Source: Planctomycetota bacterium (GTDB taxonomy: Bacteria; Planctomycetota; UBA1135). Taken from it: a stretch of 64,000 nt of DNA. The notes below the pieces were generated by a model. That model did not search any database and was not told the origin of the DNA. It saw nothing but the letters and a program-made list of their open reading frames with translations. This document shows positions 52,638-63,217 of the stretch, in pieces (positions within the stretch are counted from its first letter, which is position 1; each line of letters starts with the position of its first letter). Position numbers and translations under genes: made by a program. The stretch covers positions 31,278-95,277 of the forward strand of contig JAJFFB010000071.1 in the NCBI GenBank assembly GCA_021776925.1, written 5' to 3'.

Positions 52638-55559
52638 ATGGAACCCGGTCTCCGCCCGCGTCCCCGCGTCCACCTGGCCACCGCTCTGGCCTTGATGGCC
52701 AGCCTCAGTGTCTTCGGTGGAACCTGCACCTCCAACGCCGGCCGCGTGTTCAGCGGCAACAACGGTGGCGGCGGTGGCGGCGGGGGGGGCGGCGGCGGCG
52801 GCGGCGAACCTCCGCGCGATCCGGCCCCGGCCCAGGCGCTGTTCAATGGCGCGCTGGTGGTCGAAGGCCAGCCGGTCCTGCAGCTCAGCGGCCCTGCCGA
52901 CGGCGCCACCGGTGCCGACGTCCTCAGTCCGATTGCGCTGTGGTTCTCCGAAAGCCTGGCCGCCAGTTCGGTCACCAGCGGCAGTCTGGGCGTGCGTCGC
53001 AGCGGTGCCGGCGCGGTGACCAGCGAGGCACTGCTGTTCGCTTCCAATCGTTGCGTGGTCCTGGTGCCCGCCACGCAACTCGCTGCCGGCCAGGACTACG
53101 AAATTTTCGTCACCGATGACCTGCACGACATCGATGGCGAACGCATCGAGCCGCCCAACGACGGCGTCCTGGCGCGCTTCCGCACCGCCGAAGAGGCCGC
53201 CGGTCTGGCCCCGGCCGTGGTTGCGGCCTTCCCCGGCGGCGGCCTGAGCGCCGAAGCCAACGCCACCGACGCAGTGGTGGTCTTTTCCAAACCGGTCAGC
53301 TATGCGACCGCCATCACCCGCATCCTGTTGCAGCAGCTCGACGGCGCCGACCAGAACATCGGCAGCGCCGCCTATTCCGCACCTCTGTCGAGCGTGGGTG
53401 GCGGGCGCGTGTTCTCTTACTTGCGCACCGAAAACGCCGAGGCGCTCGACCTTGGCGCACGCCTTGGCATCCGCGTGATGCCCGGCGTCGAAGACACCGA
53501 GTTCGAGACCCACACGCTCGAAGACGAAAGCCTGGCGGTGTGGAACACCTTGTCCTTCGGCCCCCCCCTCGGCGTGGACACCCGCCCGGCGCTGGGTGGC
53601 GGCGTCTTCGGCCCGGACGTCGATCTCAACCTGGCCTTCCTGGCCGCCTATCCACTCAACGTGCAACTCGGAGGCAACGGCGTCGCTGCCGGTGACAGCG
53701 TGCACGTGCGGGTGACCGAACAAACCGCCTTCCTGTCCTTGACCGGGGTCGCCGGCCAGAGTGACAGCGGGGTGGTCACCGCCGGCGAAGCCGCCGGAAC
53801 CGTGCCGCACTCCTTCGTGCTCGATTTCACCGCGCCGGGCGAAATCCTTGGTCTGCCGCTGATGACCGACGGCAACCTCGCCATTTCGACGTGGGTCGAA
53901 CGCGGCGGCCGCCGTTCGCCGGTGGTCTTCCTGGGCGAGCGGGTGCAGGACCTGGTCCCGCCGGACCTCAATTTCTTCGGTCCGCCCTTTGCGTCCAGCG
54001 CGGGCACCTTCCTCACCGACCTGGGTGAGTTCCGCCCCTATGGGGTGGCCAATGAAACGATCTCCGCCGCGGCTGTGGCTCTGCCCGGCGGCAGTTTCGT
54101 CGAGCGCACCGCGGCGCAGGCCAGCGGCGATGGTTGGTGGCTGGGCCCGCTGCTGCCCGGAATCAGCGACGCGCAGCGCTTCACCCTGGCGGCGAGCGAA
54201 TTCGAGCTGATCCTGACCGATGGCGCCGGCAACCCGGCCCTGGCCACGGTGGTCGGCCGGGTGGGCTTCCGCGCTTTCGTCGGGGATCAGGCAGCGGTCG
54301 ACCAGATCGATCTGCAGGCGGTCGACGCGCGCAGCCTGGCGCCGGTGTCCGGAGCCAGCTTCCAGGTCGAGGCGGTGGACGGCAGCGATTTCCGCCCCGC
54401 GGTGCTCTCGCTGTCCGGTGAATTCAGCATCGATCAGACCGCCGGCCGCGCCTACACCGTCACCGTCAGCGCACCTGGCTACCACACCGCGACCTTCTAC
54501 GCCCTCGACGCCGCTCTCGCTTCGCTGCCGCTGCGTCCGCAGAGCGGCGCCAGCCAGAACCTGTTCCCCTCGGTGACGCTGGAGCAGGCCAGCAGCGGCG
54601 AAGTGCGTTTCACCTCGCCCTTGCTGCTCGACGACAAGGAGATCCCCGAGGCCGACGCCACCCAAGACGCCACCCTGCCCTTCGGTTTTGAATTCGGCGG
54701 CGCCGCGGCGAGTGCCGACCGGCCGGGCTGGTTCGGCGCCTTCTTCCGCCTGGACGCGGCCTCCGGCTTTATCCAGTACGGTCTCGACCCGCGCGTCATC
54801 GTCGATCCGTTCAGCAACCTGACGGTGTCGGCCACCCCGGATCTGACCATGGCCACGCTCGCTGCGGCGGCCAAGACGCTTTATCCCGCCGACTGGAATT
54901 TCGGCGGCCTGGGTCCAGGGGTGCAGTTGTCGGCGGTGACCACTTTGTCCGGCTTGCGCGGACTCGCCACCATTGGAATTGGCGACGACATCCAAAACGG
55001 CGGCACCACCACCTCAGCCAACATCACAGTGGTGGAAGAACTGGTGCAGGCCGCCGCCGCGGTCGAGGGGGTGGAAGAGGCTGACCTGCCGGTCGATCTG
55101 CTGCTCTATGCCCTGGATGGGATCGGCCGCAGCCTGACCGCGCGTCTGCGTGACGCCGACCCGCTGGTCACCAGCACCTTCAGCCTGCCCACGCTGGTGC
55201 CACTGGTGCAGAGCAACGGCGTCGATCCGCAGGCCTTCGCCGGCGCCGATCTGGCCTTCATCGATTCATTGGCCGGTGGCCCTGGCTACTACCTTGCCAC
55301 TTTGAGCGACGGCAACCGCACCTGGGACCTGTGGGTGCCGGGCAGTTTCGTCGCCGCGCAGGCCGGCGCGGGCGCCTTCCCGCTGCTGCCGCAGCTCGAC
55401 GCCGCACCGCTGGACGACAACCTGGATTCGGAGTGGACCATGTTCGTCGAAGCCTTCCACATGCCGCTGACCTTCCTGGAGCGGGGCCTGTTCTTCACCG
55501 AATTGCGCCGCGGCTTCGACGCGCTGGGCCGCTCATGGGAGCGGGTGATTACCAATTGA
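52638..55559 (+). CDS. Large exported protein with Ig-like and carboxypeptidase-regulatory-like domains
   Basis: The 973-residue secreted protein has unknown function. It has an N-terminal signal (hydrophobic about 12-28, with FGGTC at 26-30 a weak lipobox) and an extreme Gly run (about 43-56). A SbsA/Big_5-like Ig domain follows: ATGADVLSPIALWFSES, then LVPATQLAAGQDYEIFVTDD. A later segment around 565-635 (FSIDQTAGRAYTVTVSAPGY, HTATFYALD) resembles a carboxypeptidase regulatory-like beta fold. The rest is beta-rich and acidic with few Cys, as in surface proteins. It is divergent from the TPR lipoprotein with only 14 bp between starts, and its stop overlaps the next start (TTGA). Confidence 0.72.
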   Translation: MEPGLRPRPRVHLATALALMASLSVFGGTCTSNAGRVFSGNNGGGGGGGGGGGGGGEPPRDPAPAQALFNGALVVEGQPVLQLSGPADGATGADVLSPIALWFSESLAASSVTSGSLGVRRSGAGAVTSEALLFASNRCVVLVPATQLAAGQDYEIFVTDDLHDIDGERIEPPNDGVLARFRTAEEAAGLAPAVVAAFPGGGLSAEANATDAVVVFSKPVSYATAITRILLQQLDGADQNIGSAAYSAPLSSVGGGRVFSYLRTENAEALDLGARLGIRVMPGVEDTEFETHTLEDESLAVWNTLSFGPPLGVDTRPALGGGVFGPDVDLNLAFLAAYPLNVQLGGNGVAAGDSVHVRVTEQTAFLSLTGVAGQSDSGVVTAGEAAGTVPHSFVLDFTAPGEILGLPLMTDGNLAISTWVERGGRRSPVVFLGERVQDLVPPDLNFFGPPFASSAGTFLTDLGEFRPYGVANETISAAAVALPGGSFVERTAAQASGDGWWLGPLLPGISDAQRFTLAASEFELILTDGAGNPALATVVGRVGFRAFVGDQAAVDQIDLQAVDARSLAPVSGASFQVEAVDGSDFRPAVLSLSGEFSIDQTAGRAYTVTVSAPGYHTATFYALDAALASLPLRPQSGASQNLFPSVTLEQASSGEVRFTSPLLLDDKEIPEADATQDATLPFGFEFGGAAASADRPGWFGAFFRLDAASGFIQYGLDPRVIVDPFSNLTVSATPDLTMATLAAAAKTLYPADWNFGGLGPGVQLSAVTTLSGLRGLATIGIGDDIQNGGTTTSANITVVEELVQAAAAVEGVEEADLPVDLLLYALDGIGRSLTARLRDADPLVTSTFSLPTLVPLVQSNGVDPQAFAGADLAFIDSLAGGPGYYLATLSDGNRTWDLWVPGSFVAAQAGAGAFPLLPQLDAAPLDDNLDSEWTMFVEAFHMPLTFLERGLFFTELRRGFDALGRSWERVITN

Positions 55560-56152
55560 CCGCCACCGGGCGGGGTCGCCAGACCGCCCCTCTGCGCGGC
55601 GCCTGGCATCGCCTATTGGTGGCCGTTCGGCGCGGTGCCGGGCTGAGGGCCGGGCTATTGCTGCTGGGCTCCTGCCAGGCCGCCGCCGAATCGCCGCTTC
55701 ACGATGTGGTCGAAGTGGCACATGCCCCGGCCGAGATCGGGTTGCTGGCGATCGAAGACCGCAGTCCAGCCGCCGAGGTGCCGGTCCAGCAGATGCAACA
55801 GGAGTTGCGCCGCCTGTGCCTGGACCGCGGCCACACTTTGCTGGCCCCCGCCTATGTCGCCGCTGCCGGGATCCAGGCCGATGCTCCAGCGCTGGGCGGG
55901 GCCGGGCTGCTGCGCGTGCGCATTCTCGATTGGGACCCCGACCTGGGCGAGCGCGGCCGGCTGCGCTACCGCCTGCACGCCAGTCTTTATCTCGACGGTC
56001 GCCGTCTTTCCGACCACCTCCACCAGGACACCCTGGTGCTCGGCCCGGCCGAACTTGCCGGGGCCCACCATGCCGAACAGCGGCGTGCACGCGCGCGCTT
56101 GCTGGTGCTGCAGCGCCTGGTGCGGGCGCTGCCGCCACCCCCAGGCCTCTAG
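55556..56152 (+). CDS. Small lipoprotein of unknown function
   Basis: The protein has a lipobox LLGSC followed by about 158 residues with an alpha/beta pattern: IGLLAIEDRSPAAEVP, QMQQELRRLCLDRGHTLL, LLRVRILDWDPDLGERG, LRYRLHASLYLDGRRLS. The alternation and the ILDWD motif remind me of lipoproteins such as the DUF799/GNA1162 type, but this is weak. The TTG at 55556 overlaps the preceding stop (TTGA) and gives a long 39-residue leader; GTG at 55619 would give a more normal 18-residue signal. The 3' end carries the first unit of a 33-bp tandem duplication. Start uncertain, gene likely real. Confidence 0.6.
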   Translation: MTATGRGRQTAPLRGAWHRLLVAVRRGAGLRAGLLLLGSCQAAAESPLHDVVEVAHAPAEIGLLAIEDRSPAAEVPVQQMQQELRRLCLDRGHTLLAPAYVAAAGIQADAPALGGAGLLRVRILDWDPDLGERGRLRYRLHASLYLDGRRLSDHLHQDTLVLGPAELAGAHHAEQRRARARLLVLQRLVRALPPPPGL

Positions 56153-56183
56153 GTGCGGGCACTGCCGCGACCTGCAGGCCTCT
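56120..56183 (+). repeat. Two-unit tandem duplication (33-bp period) across a stop codon
   Basis: Units 56120-56150 and 56153-56183 are 31 bp each and match at 27 positions, separated by AG. The first encodes VRALPPPPGL before the TAG stop of the lipoprotein gene; the second lies after the stop and would encode [10 protein letters not shown] in the same frame. It is a local duplication spanning a gene end. Confidence 0.75.
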
Positions 56184-56240
56184 GGCTGGGGGCTGCCGAG
56201 ATTCCTGGCCTGGGGGGTGGGGGAGACCGCCGCCAGCGGA

Positions 56241-56246
56241 TATACT
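56241..56246 (+). promoter_or_regulatory. Candidate -10 box of rpsO-pnp
   Basis: TATACT lies 128 nt before the rpsO ATG in a 222-bp gap that otherwise holds no gene. Initiation here would give a leader of about 120 nt containing a possible hairpin (GGTGGCCG paired with CGGCTCCACC near 56296-56315). No -35 match is seen. Structured leaders that bind S15 regulate rpsO in several bacteria, so control here is plausible but unproven. Confidence 0.35.
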
Positions 56247-56374
56247 CTTGCCCGACCTCCATCCTGGACATACCTGGTCTGGGTTGGGGGCGTAGGTGGC
56301 CGATCCCGGCTCCACCGACGGCACATCAGGGCAAGACCCTGGAAACCAAACCATCCTGCGCTGCAGGTCCAGAC

Positions 56375-56644
56375 ATGTCCGTCACTCAAGAAGAAAAAAA
56401 CAAGCTCGTCGCCGAATTCGCCCAATCTGAGGGCGACACCGGTTCGGTCGAGGTCCAAGTGGCCATTTTGACCACCCGCATCTCCAATCTGACCACCCAC
56501 CTTAAGAAGCATCGCAAGGATGCGGCCACCACGCGTGGCCTTCTGGGCATGGTGTCGAAGCGGCGCAAGCTCCTGAACTACCTGAAGCGCAAAGATACCG
56601 AGCGTTATCAGGCCATCGTCACAAAGCTCGGTATCCGGCACTAG
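56375..56644 (+). CDS. rpsO: 30S ribosomal protein S15
   Basis: S15 binds the central domain of 16S rRNA early in 30S assembly. The protein is 89 residues, the exact family length. Motifs are the N-terminal helix, [38 protein letters not shown] and the C-terminal [17 protein letters not shown]. The ATG giving MSVTQEEKN is the standard start. It precedes pnp by 182 bp, the classical rpsO-pnp arrangement. Confidence 0.98.
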   Translation: MSVTQEEKNKLVAEFAQSEGDTGSVEVQVAILTTRISNLTTHLKKHRKDAATTRGLLGMVSKRRKLLNYLKRKDTERYQAIVTKLGIRH

Positions 56645-56652
56645 CCTTCCCT

Positions 56653-56711
56653 GGGCACCGCTGAGGCGGTGCCCTTTGCCGTTGCAGCCGGGATCCCGGC
56701 CTGCACGCAAC
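56653..56711 (+). promoter_or_regulatory. Two adjacent hairpins between rpsO and pnp
   Basis: The first hairpin is GGGCACCGC-TGAG-GCGGTGCCC (9-bp stem, 56653-56674) followed by only three T residues, so it is at best a weak terminator. The second spans 56681-56711, with outer stem GTTGC/GCAAC and inner GCCGGG/CCCGGC. In E. coli an RNase III-cut stem-loop in this same interval mediates PNPase autoregulation; a like role here is inference. Confidence 0.5.
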
Positions 56712-56826
56712 CTGGTGCCATGGCGCCAATCGGGAACGGTGTCCGGATGGACAAGCCATCAGGCCCTCCGAGCAGAAGCCCTCCGTGGGCACTTAACAGC
56801 GGAAAACAACGCGGAAAAAAAGCGTA

Positions 56827-59268
<2,442 letters not shown>

Positions 59269-59305
59269 GCCGAAAACCCGGGCGTTCTGAAAAAATAGCT
59301 TGTCA

Positions 59306-59337
59306 AGCAAGGTGGCCCTGAATGGGGTCACCTTGCT
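59306..59337 (+). terminator. Strong hairpin 38 nt after the pnp stop
   Basis: AGCAAGGTGGCCC pairs with GGGTCACCTTGCT (about 13 bp with one G-T wobble) around a short loop. No T-run follows, so it may be a transcript-end stabiliser or processing site rather than a classical terminator. The rest of the 211-bp gap before the next gene shows no gene; a TTAGAT/CATAAA-rich area near 59445 may hold a promoter. Confidence 0.55.
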
Positions 59338-59479
59338 GCATATATGGACTAGATCCTGTGGGGGACTCCAGGAGGGGTGCCTGAATGGCCGAAGAGCCAG
59401 GAAATTCACCGGTTTTTTACCAACCATGCCTTCCAATCCCGCGTTTAGATCATAAACTGAGTAATGGGGGAACCGTTTC

Positions 59480-59962
59480 ATGTCCAAAATCATCACCTGC
59501 CTGTCCTCGCTGGCCCTTTTCGCGGCCCTGGTGAGCGGCGCACCGAGCGCCTCAGCCGCGGCCCAGCCTGATCTCCAAATGAGTGGGGTATCCGCTGGCG
59601 GGGTCGCCGGGCTGCTCGATCTGGCTCCTGCCACCCAGGAGAAGGAGCCCGAGGTCGACAAGAGCAAAATCCGCTACGGCAAACTGGGCGACGTTGACCT
59701 GAAGGACAAGGAAACCCGCATCGGCCTGGTGAACTCCAAAAAGGTCTACCTCGAGATCCCGGCGTACAAGACCGTGGTCTCCGAAAAGGTCAAGCGCGGC
59801 TCGGCCCGCTGGATCCAGCTGATGGAGCAGGCCACCAACCAATTCCGGGAGACTTTGGAGAAGGTGGCCCAGAAGAAGGGTCTGAAACTCATCGTGGAAG
59901 TCGGCGGGGTCTCTGGTGTTCGCACCATTGATCTGACCGACGCCATCGTCGAAGCCCTGTAG
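59480..59962 (+). CDS. Short periplasmic OmpH/Skp-like protein
   Basis: The 160-residue precursor has a signal peptide (about 1-27, ending SASAAA). The mature part begins with a Gly-rich segment and then shows an OmpH/Skp-like pattern: RIGLVNSKKVYLEIP, a short helical stretch with SEKVKRGSARWIQLM, then EKVAQKKGLKLIVEVGGVSG and DLTDAIVEAL, the last resembling the Skp ending DITDEVIKAL. The long tentacle helices of Skp are largely missing, so chaperone function is uncertain. It heads a run with the secretin (64-bp gap) and GspK-like genes, suggesting an envelope-export partner. Confidence 0.65.
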   Translation: MSKIITCLSSLALFAALVSGAPSASAAAQPDLQMSGVSAGGVAGLLDLAPATQEKEPEVDKSKIRYGKLGDVDLKDKETRIGLVNSKKVYLEIPAYKTVVSEKVKRGSARWIQLMEQATNQFRETLEKVAQKKGLKLIVEVGGVSGVRTIDLTDAIVEAL

Positions 59963-60025
59963 GATTTCATCCGGAACGGCCCGACCGGTCGTGGCGGCTC
60001 CCCCAATTTCCGCATCCGGACTGCA

Positions 60026-61402
60026 TTGAAGGCGCTCTCCTCCCTGGCCACCCTGCCGCTCGCTGCCCTTCTCCTGGTCAGCGGCGGCTGTTCCGTTTTT
60101 GGCCCCGCTTTCGAGCAGCCCGGCCCCGGCGAGGTCGCCGATGCCGAAGCCGAAGCCGAGGAGCGCGAAGAAACGGCCGCACCCTCCGGCCCACGCACGG
60201 TTTCTGAGGAATATCCCTTCATCCGCTTCTTGCGCCAAACCGATGGCAAGTTGCGTGCATTTATTCCGGTGCCGTTGGGTTATGGCGGTCCGGTTGAAGC
60301 CCTTCTCACCAAGAACTGTCCTTGCCTTGTCCGCGAAACGGATCCCGCTATCATTAATACAGAGGAACCTGAACAGGGGATTGCAGTAGTTGGAGATCCA
60401 ACGATGTCTGCATATGACATCAAATTTAAGCCGATAGAAAACAGAGCGGTCGAGGATTTGTTAGTTGTTGTAGGCGGCGATGATGACATCCGCGAAATCC
60501 TTGAATTTATCGATATCTATTGGAATAGTGCTCCCCAAGTCGAAATCCAGGCCCAGATCGTTGAAATAACCAATACCGACGCCTTCGAGCGCGGAGTGGA
60601 GTCCTTGTCCTTGCAGAACACCAAGGACGGCAACCCTTATGTCTTCCCGCGCCTCGATGACAATGGCAACCCGATCATCGATCCCAATACCGGGTTGTGG
60701 GACCAGCCTACGACGGTGCGTCGGCCCGGCCCGTTCCTGCGCGGTTTCAACACCGATCTGCCCTTCCCCAGTGCCGGCGGCGGTTTTGATCTCGCGATCA
60801 TCCGGGACAGTTTTATCCTCGATGCATTCCTGCACATGGTTCGCACCATTGAAGGAGCAGACATCGTTTCCAGGCCGCGCGTCGTCACTCGCAACGGCGT
60901 GGCCGCGCAACTGACCTCGAAGGAAAAAATCCCCTACCAGCAGTTCAAGAACATCAACACCAACGGCAATACCTCGGCTGCCGTTGGCTTCCTGGACGTG
61001 GGAGTGAATCTACACGTTCTGCCGGTGATTTTCGGGGCGGACACCATCCACCTCTCGTACAACATTGACGTCAGCCGGGCCGGCCGTCTCGTTGCGATTG
61101 CACCTGACGTGTTCATGCCGGCGACCACCAACCGCTCAGCGACATCCGAAGTCATGGTCCGGAGCGGCCAATCGGTGGTCATCGGCGGGTTGATTTTGAA
61201 TGAGAAGCGCAACCTGAACAGCCGCGTGCCAGTATTGGGGTCCATTCCGTTGATAGGCTGGCTGTTCAGCTTCGAAAGCACCCAAGAAACACAAACCGAG
61301 GTCTTCTTCTTGATTACTCCAGTCATCAAGACCCGTGCTGCCACCATCGAACCCTACGGCGACATCTTCGACCCCTTCCCAGATGAAAACAACGAAGAGT
61401 AG
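60026..61402 (+). CDS. Short secretin (GspD/PilQ-type) lipoprotein
   Basis: This is an outer-membrane channel-forming secretin of the type II secretion/type IV pilus superfamily. The 458-residue protein starts (TTG) with a signal and GGC near residue 22 (weak lipobox). An acidic linker (about 37-50), one N-domain region ending VEIQAQIVEIT, and the secretin core follow: RPRVVTRNGVAAQLTSKEKI, VGVNLHVLPVIFGADTIHLSYN, SGQSVVIGGLI and RVPVLGSIPLIGWLF with EVFFLITPVI. GspD proteins are typically 600-700 residues with several N-domains; this one has few. Codon use between 60340 and 60540 is noticeably more AT-rich than in neighbours. It overlaps the GspK-like gene by 20 nt. Confidence 0.88.
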   Translation: MKALSSLATLPLAALLLVSGGCSVFGPAFEQPGPGEVADAEAEAEEREETAAPSGPRTVSEEYPFIRFLRQTDGKLRAFIPVPLGYGGPVEALLTKNCPCLVRETDPAIINTEEPEQGIAVVGDPTMSAYDIKFKPIENRAVEDLLVVVGGDDDIREILEFIDIYWNSAPQVEIQAQIVEITNTDAFERGVESLSLQNTKDGNPYVFPRLDDNGNPIIDPNTGLWDQPTTVRRPGPFLRGFNTDLPFPSAGGGFDLAIIRDSFILDAFLHMVRTIEGADIVSRPRVVTRNGVAAQLTSKEKIPYQQFKNINTNGNTSAAVGFLDVGVNLHVLPVIFGADTIHLSYNIDVSRAGRLVAIAPDVFMPATTNRSATSEVMVRSGQSVVIGGLILNEKRNLNSRVPVLGSIPLIGWLFSFESTQETQTEVFFLITPVIKTRAATIEPYGDIFDPFPDENNEE

Positions 61403-63005
61403 TCGTCCGTTGAAGCGCCAGTTCGCGTCTTGCCAGCGCCAGTCCGAGCGCGGGGTGATCTTGATTCTCACCCTTTTCGTTCTTCTGATCACTTATGCGC
61501 TGGTGGCGCAGATCACCATCGGCACCTCAGTGGCTTACCAGGTCACCACCAATCAGGCCGACGGCCAGCGCATGCGCGGCGCCGGAGTCAGTGCCGGCAA
61601 CGAGATCCTGAATTCGCTCGCCGATGACATGCCCGGCGGTGGCGCCGCCGAGGGCATGGCGGACAGTCTTGGCGAAGGATTCGATCCGGGCGGTCTCGGC
61701 GATTCGAGCGGACCGGGAAGCGGGGAAGAGGGCGAAGAGGGTGAAGAGGAAGACGACGGCAGCAACTCCGATTCGATCAACGATGCCTGGGCCAGGATGC
61801 AGCGCTACAACTATGGCGACATCGAGGTGCATACCTTTGTCCAGGATGAAAACGGCAAATTCAACCTGACCTTGCTCTTCGTTGCCGATGAGGACACGCA
61901 GGCCGAGAACCGCGAGCGCTTCATCCGCATCTTGGATCGCTTGCGGGATGGCTTCGACGATGACCTCGACCCGCTCGAGGCCGGGCGCATTCTCGACGAG
62001 ATCGTCGACTGGGTTGAAGGAAACACCCGCACCTTGGACCTGCCGGCGCGGGTGGGACATTCGGTCCAGGTGGCCTCCGAGGTTGCCGCCAGCGAAGAGG
62101 AGTCGGCGTCCGTCGCCAACACCGGGCTATATCTGCCCGGCCGTCTGGAAGAGTTGATGGTCTTGGAACGGGTCGATGAGAATCTGTTCTATGACCAGCT
62201 TCGATATGAGGACAAGATCGCGATGGGCTTGGAATCGGTGCTCACGGTCTACACCACCGTGGGGCTCGATCCGCCCTCGGCTGAGGAGGTGGGCGATGAG
62301 CCCAGCGACGCTTCAGGGCCAGGCGCGATACCGGATCCCGCTGCCGAGACCGAGGACAATTCTCAAGAGGAATCGCAAAGCGAGGATTCCTCCTCCCTCG
62401 GTCAGGCGCCCGGAGGCCTGGACGACCTTTTGGATGCCGAGCCAGGTCTCGGCCACTTGATCAATATCAACACTTCTCCGCGGCCGGTGCTGGAAGGCCT
62501 TCTGCCCGAGTCCGAACTGCCGGTCTGGTTCATCGAGGAACTGCTGCGCCGGCGCAACGAAATCGACGAAGAAGCTCTGCAGGAGCAAGAGGGCGAAGAC
62601 GTCGACACCGAGGACATGGAGTATCAGCGCGCGGTCTTCCGTGAGGACGAGCAGGTTCCCCTGCTGTATTTCCGCAACCTGGAAGACCTCGCCGAGATCG
62701 ACGGCTACGAGGACCGTCTCGAAGACGAGGTCAAAGAAAAATTGAACACCCTGATCGGGGTACAGTCCGACGTTTTCTCGATCTACCTTTGGTGCCGTAT
62801 CCCGCCCGAAGACTGGGAACAGGAGCGGCACTACGAAGAGGCCCCGGGCAACATCCTGAGGCTCAAGGCCGTGGTCTGGCGCCGTGGCGGCAGCGACGGA
62901 GCCAAGTTCCTTTTCCTTGAGCCGTGGCACGAAGTCCCCGCCACTCGTTGGCAGATTCCCGATTTCCAGGACGAACTTCCGGTCTTTCTGGCGCCGGAGT
63001 ACTAG
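61383..63005 (+). CDS. GspK-like minor pseudopilin with acidic insertions
   Basis: GspK caps the pseudopilus tip in type II secretion. The 540-residue protein has a basic N-terminus, one hydrophobic helix with the pseudopilin-like ERGVILILTLFVLLITYAL (about 22-40), DDLDPLEAGRILDEIVDWVE resembling the GspK IVDWxD motif, and LININTSPRPVLEGLLPE, matching the GspK INVNTAPxxVL segment. Two long acidic low-complexity insertions (about 106-145 and 315-350) are unusual; family length is about 300-350. It overlaps the secretin gene. Its TAG stop lies inside the left arm of a palindromic repeat element, so the C-terminus may have been set by that element. Confidence 0.8.
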   Translation: MKTTKSSRPLKRQFASCQRQSERGVILILTLFVLLITYALVAQITIGTSVAYQVTTNQADGQRMRGAGVSAGNEILNSLADDMPGGGAAEGMADSLGEGFDPGGLGDSSGPGSGEEGEEGEEEDDGSNSDSINDAWARMQRYNYGDIEVHTFVQDENGKFNLTLLFVADEDTQAENRERFIRILDRLRDGFDDDLDPLEAGRILDEIVDWVEGNTRTLDLPARVGHSVQVASEVAASEEESASVANTGLYLPGRLEELMVLERVDENLFYDQLRYEDKIAMGLESVLTVYTTVGLDPPSAEEVGDEPSDASGPGAIPDPAAETEDNSQEESQSEDSSSLGQAPGGLDDLLDAEPGLGHLININTSPRPVLEGLLPESELPVWFIEELLRRRNEIDEEALQEQEGEDVDTEDMEYQRAVFREDEQVPLLYFRNLEDLAEIDGYEDRLEDEVKEKLNTLIGVQSDVFSIYLWCRIPPEDWEQERHYEEAPGNILRLKAVVWRRGGSDGAKFLFLEPWHEVPATRWQIPDFQDELPVFLAPEY

Positions 63006-63169
63006 GAGGCCGTGGACAAAGTCATTCCGCCCCAGGGCGGTATCTTTCTCCCCTGGTCGGCGTCAGCAGAACCCACCCCTATCTAAAGACAGGGGCGGGA
63101 CCAGCTTCCTTGCCAGGGAATAAATCCACTCGCCCTGGAACGAAAGCACTTGATCCACGGCCTCCTAGT
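63001..63169. repeat. Palindromic MITE-like element containing 63-bp element copy B
   Basis: The ends are a perfect 16-bp inverted repeat ACTAGGAGGCCGTGGA (63001-63016 and 63154-63169), extending inward to 39-bp arms with 32 matches. Inside, CTGGTC/GACCAG and CCCCT/AGGGG pairs fold further. Copy B of the dispersed element (63010-63072) matches 2410-2472 at 56 of 63 bases. Both outer ends contain CTAG. It lies between convergent genes, 49 nt from the stop of the minus-strand gene. No transposase is encoded. Confidence 0.8.
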
Positions 63170-63217
63170 GACTTTCGGTCTGCGGAGCCAGACCGATTGG
63201 AAGATCCCAGCAATCGG

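Noticed and set aside
56246..56336. Long-range pairing of TCTTGCCC with GGGCAAGA around the rpsO leader
   Set aside because: If the -10 at 56241 is used, the 5' half would lie upstream of the transcription start, so the pairing could not form in the mRNA.
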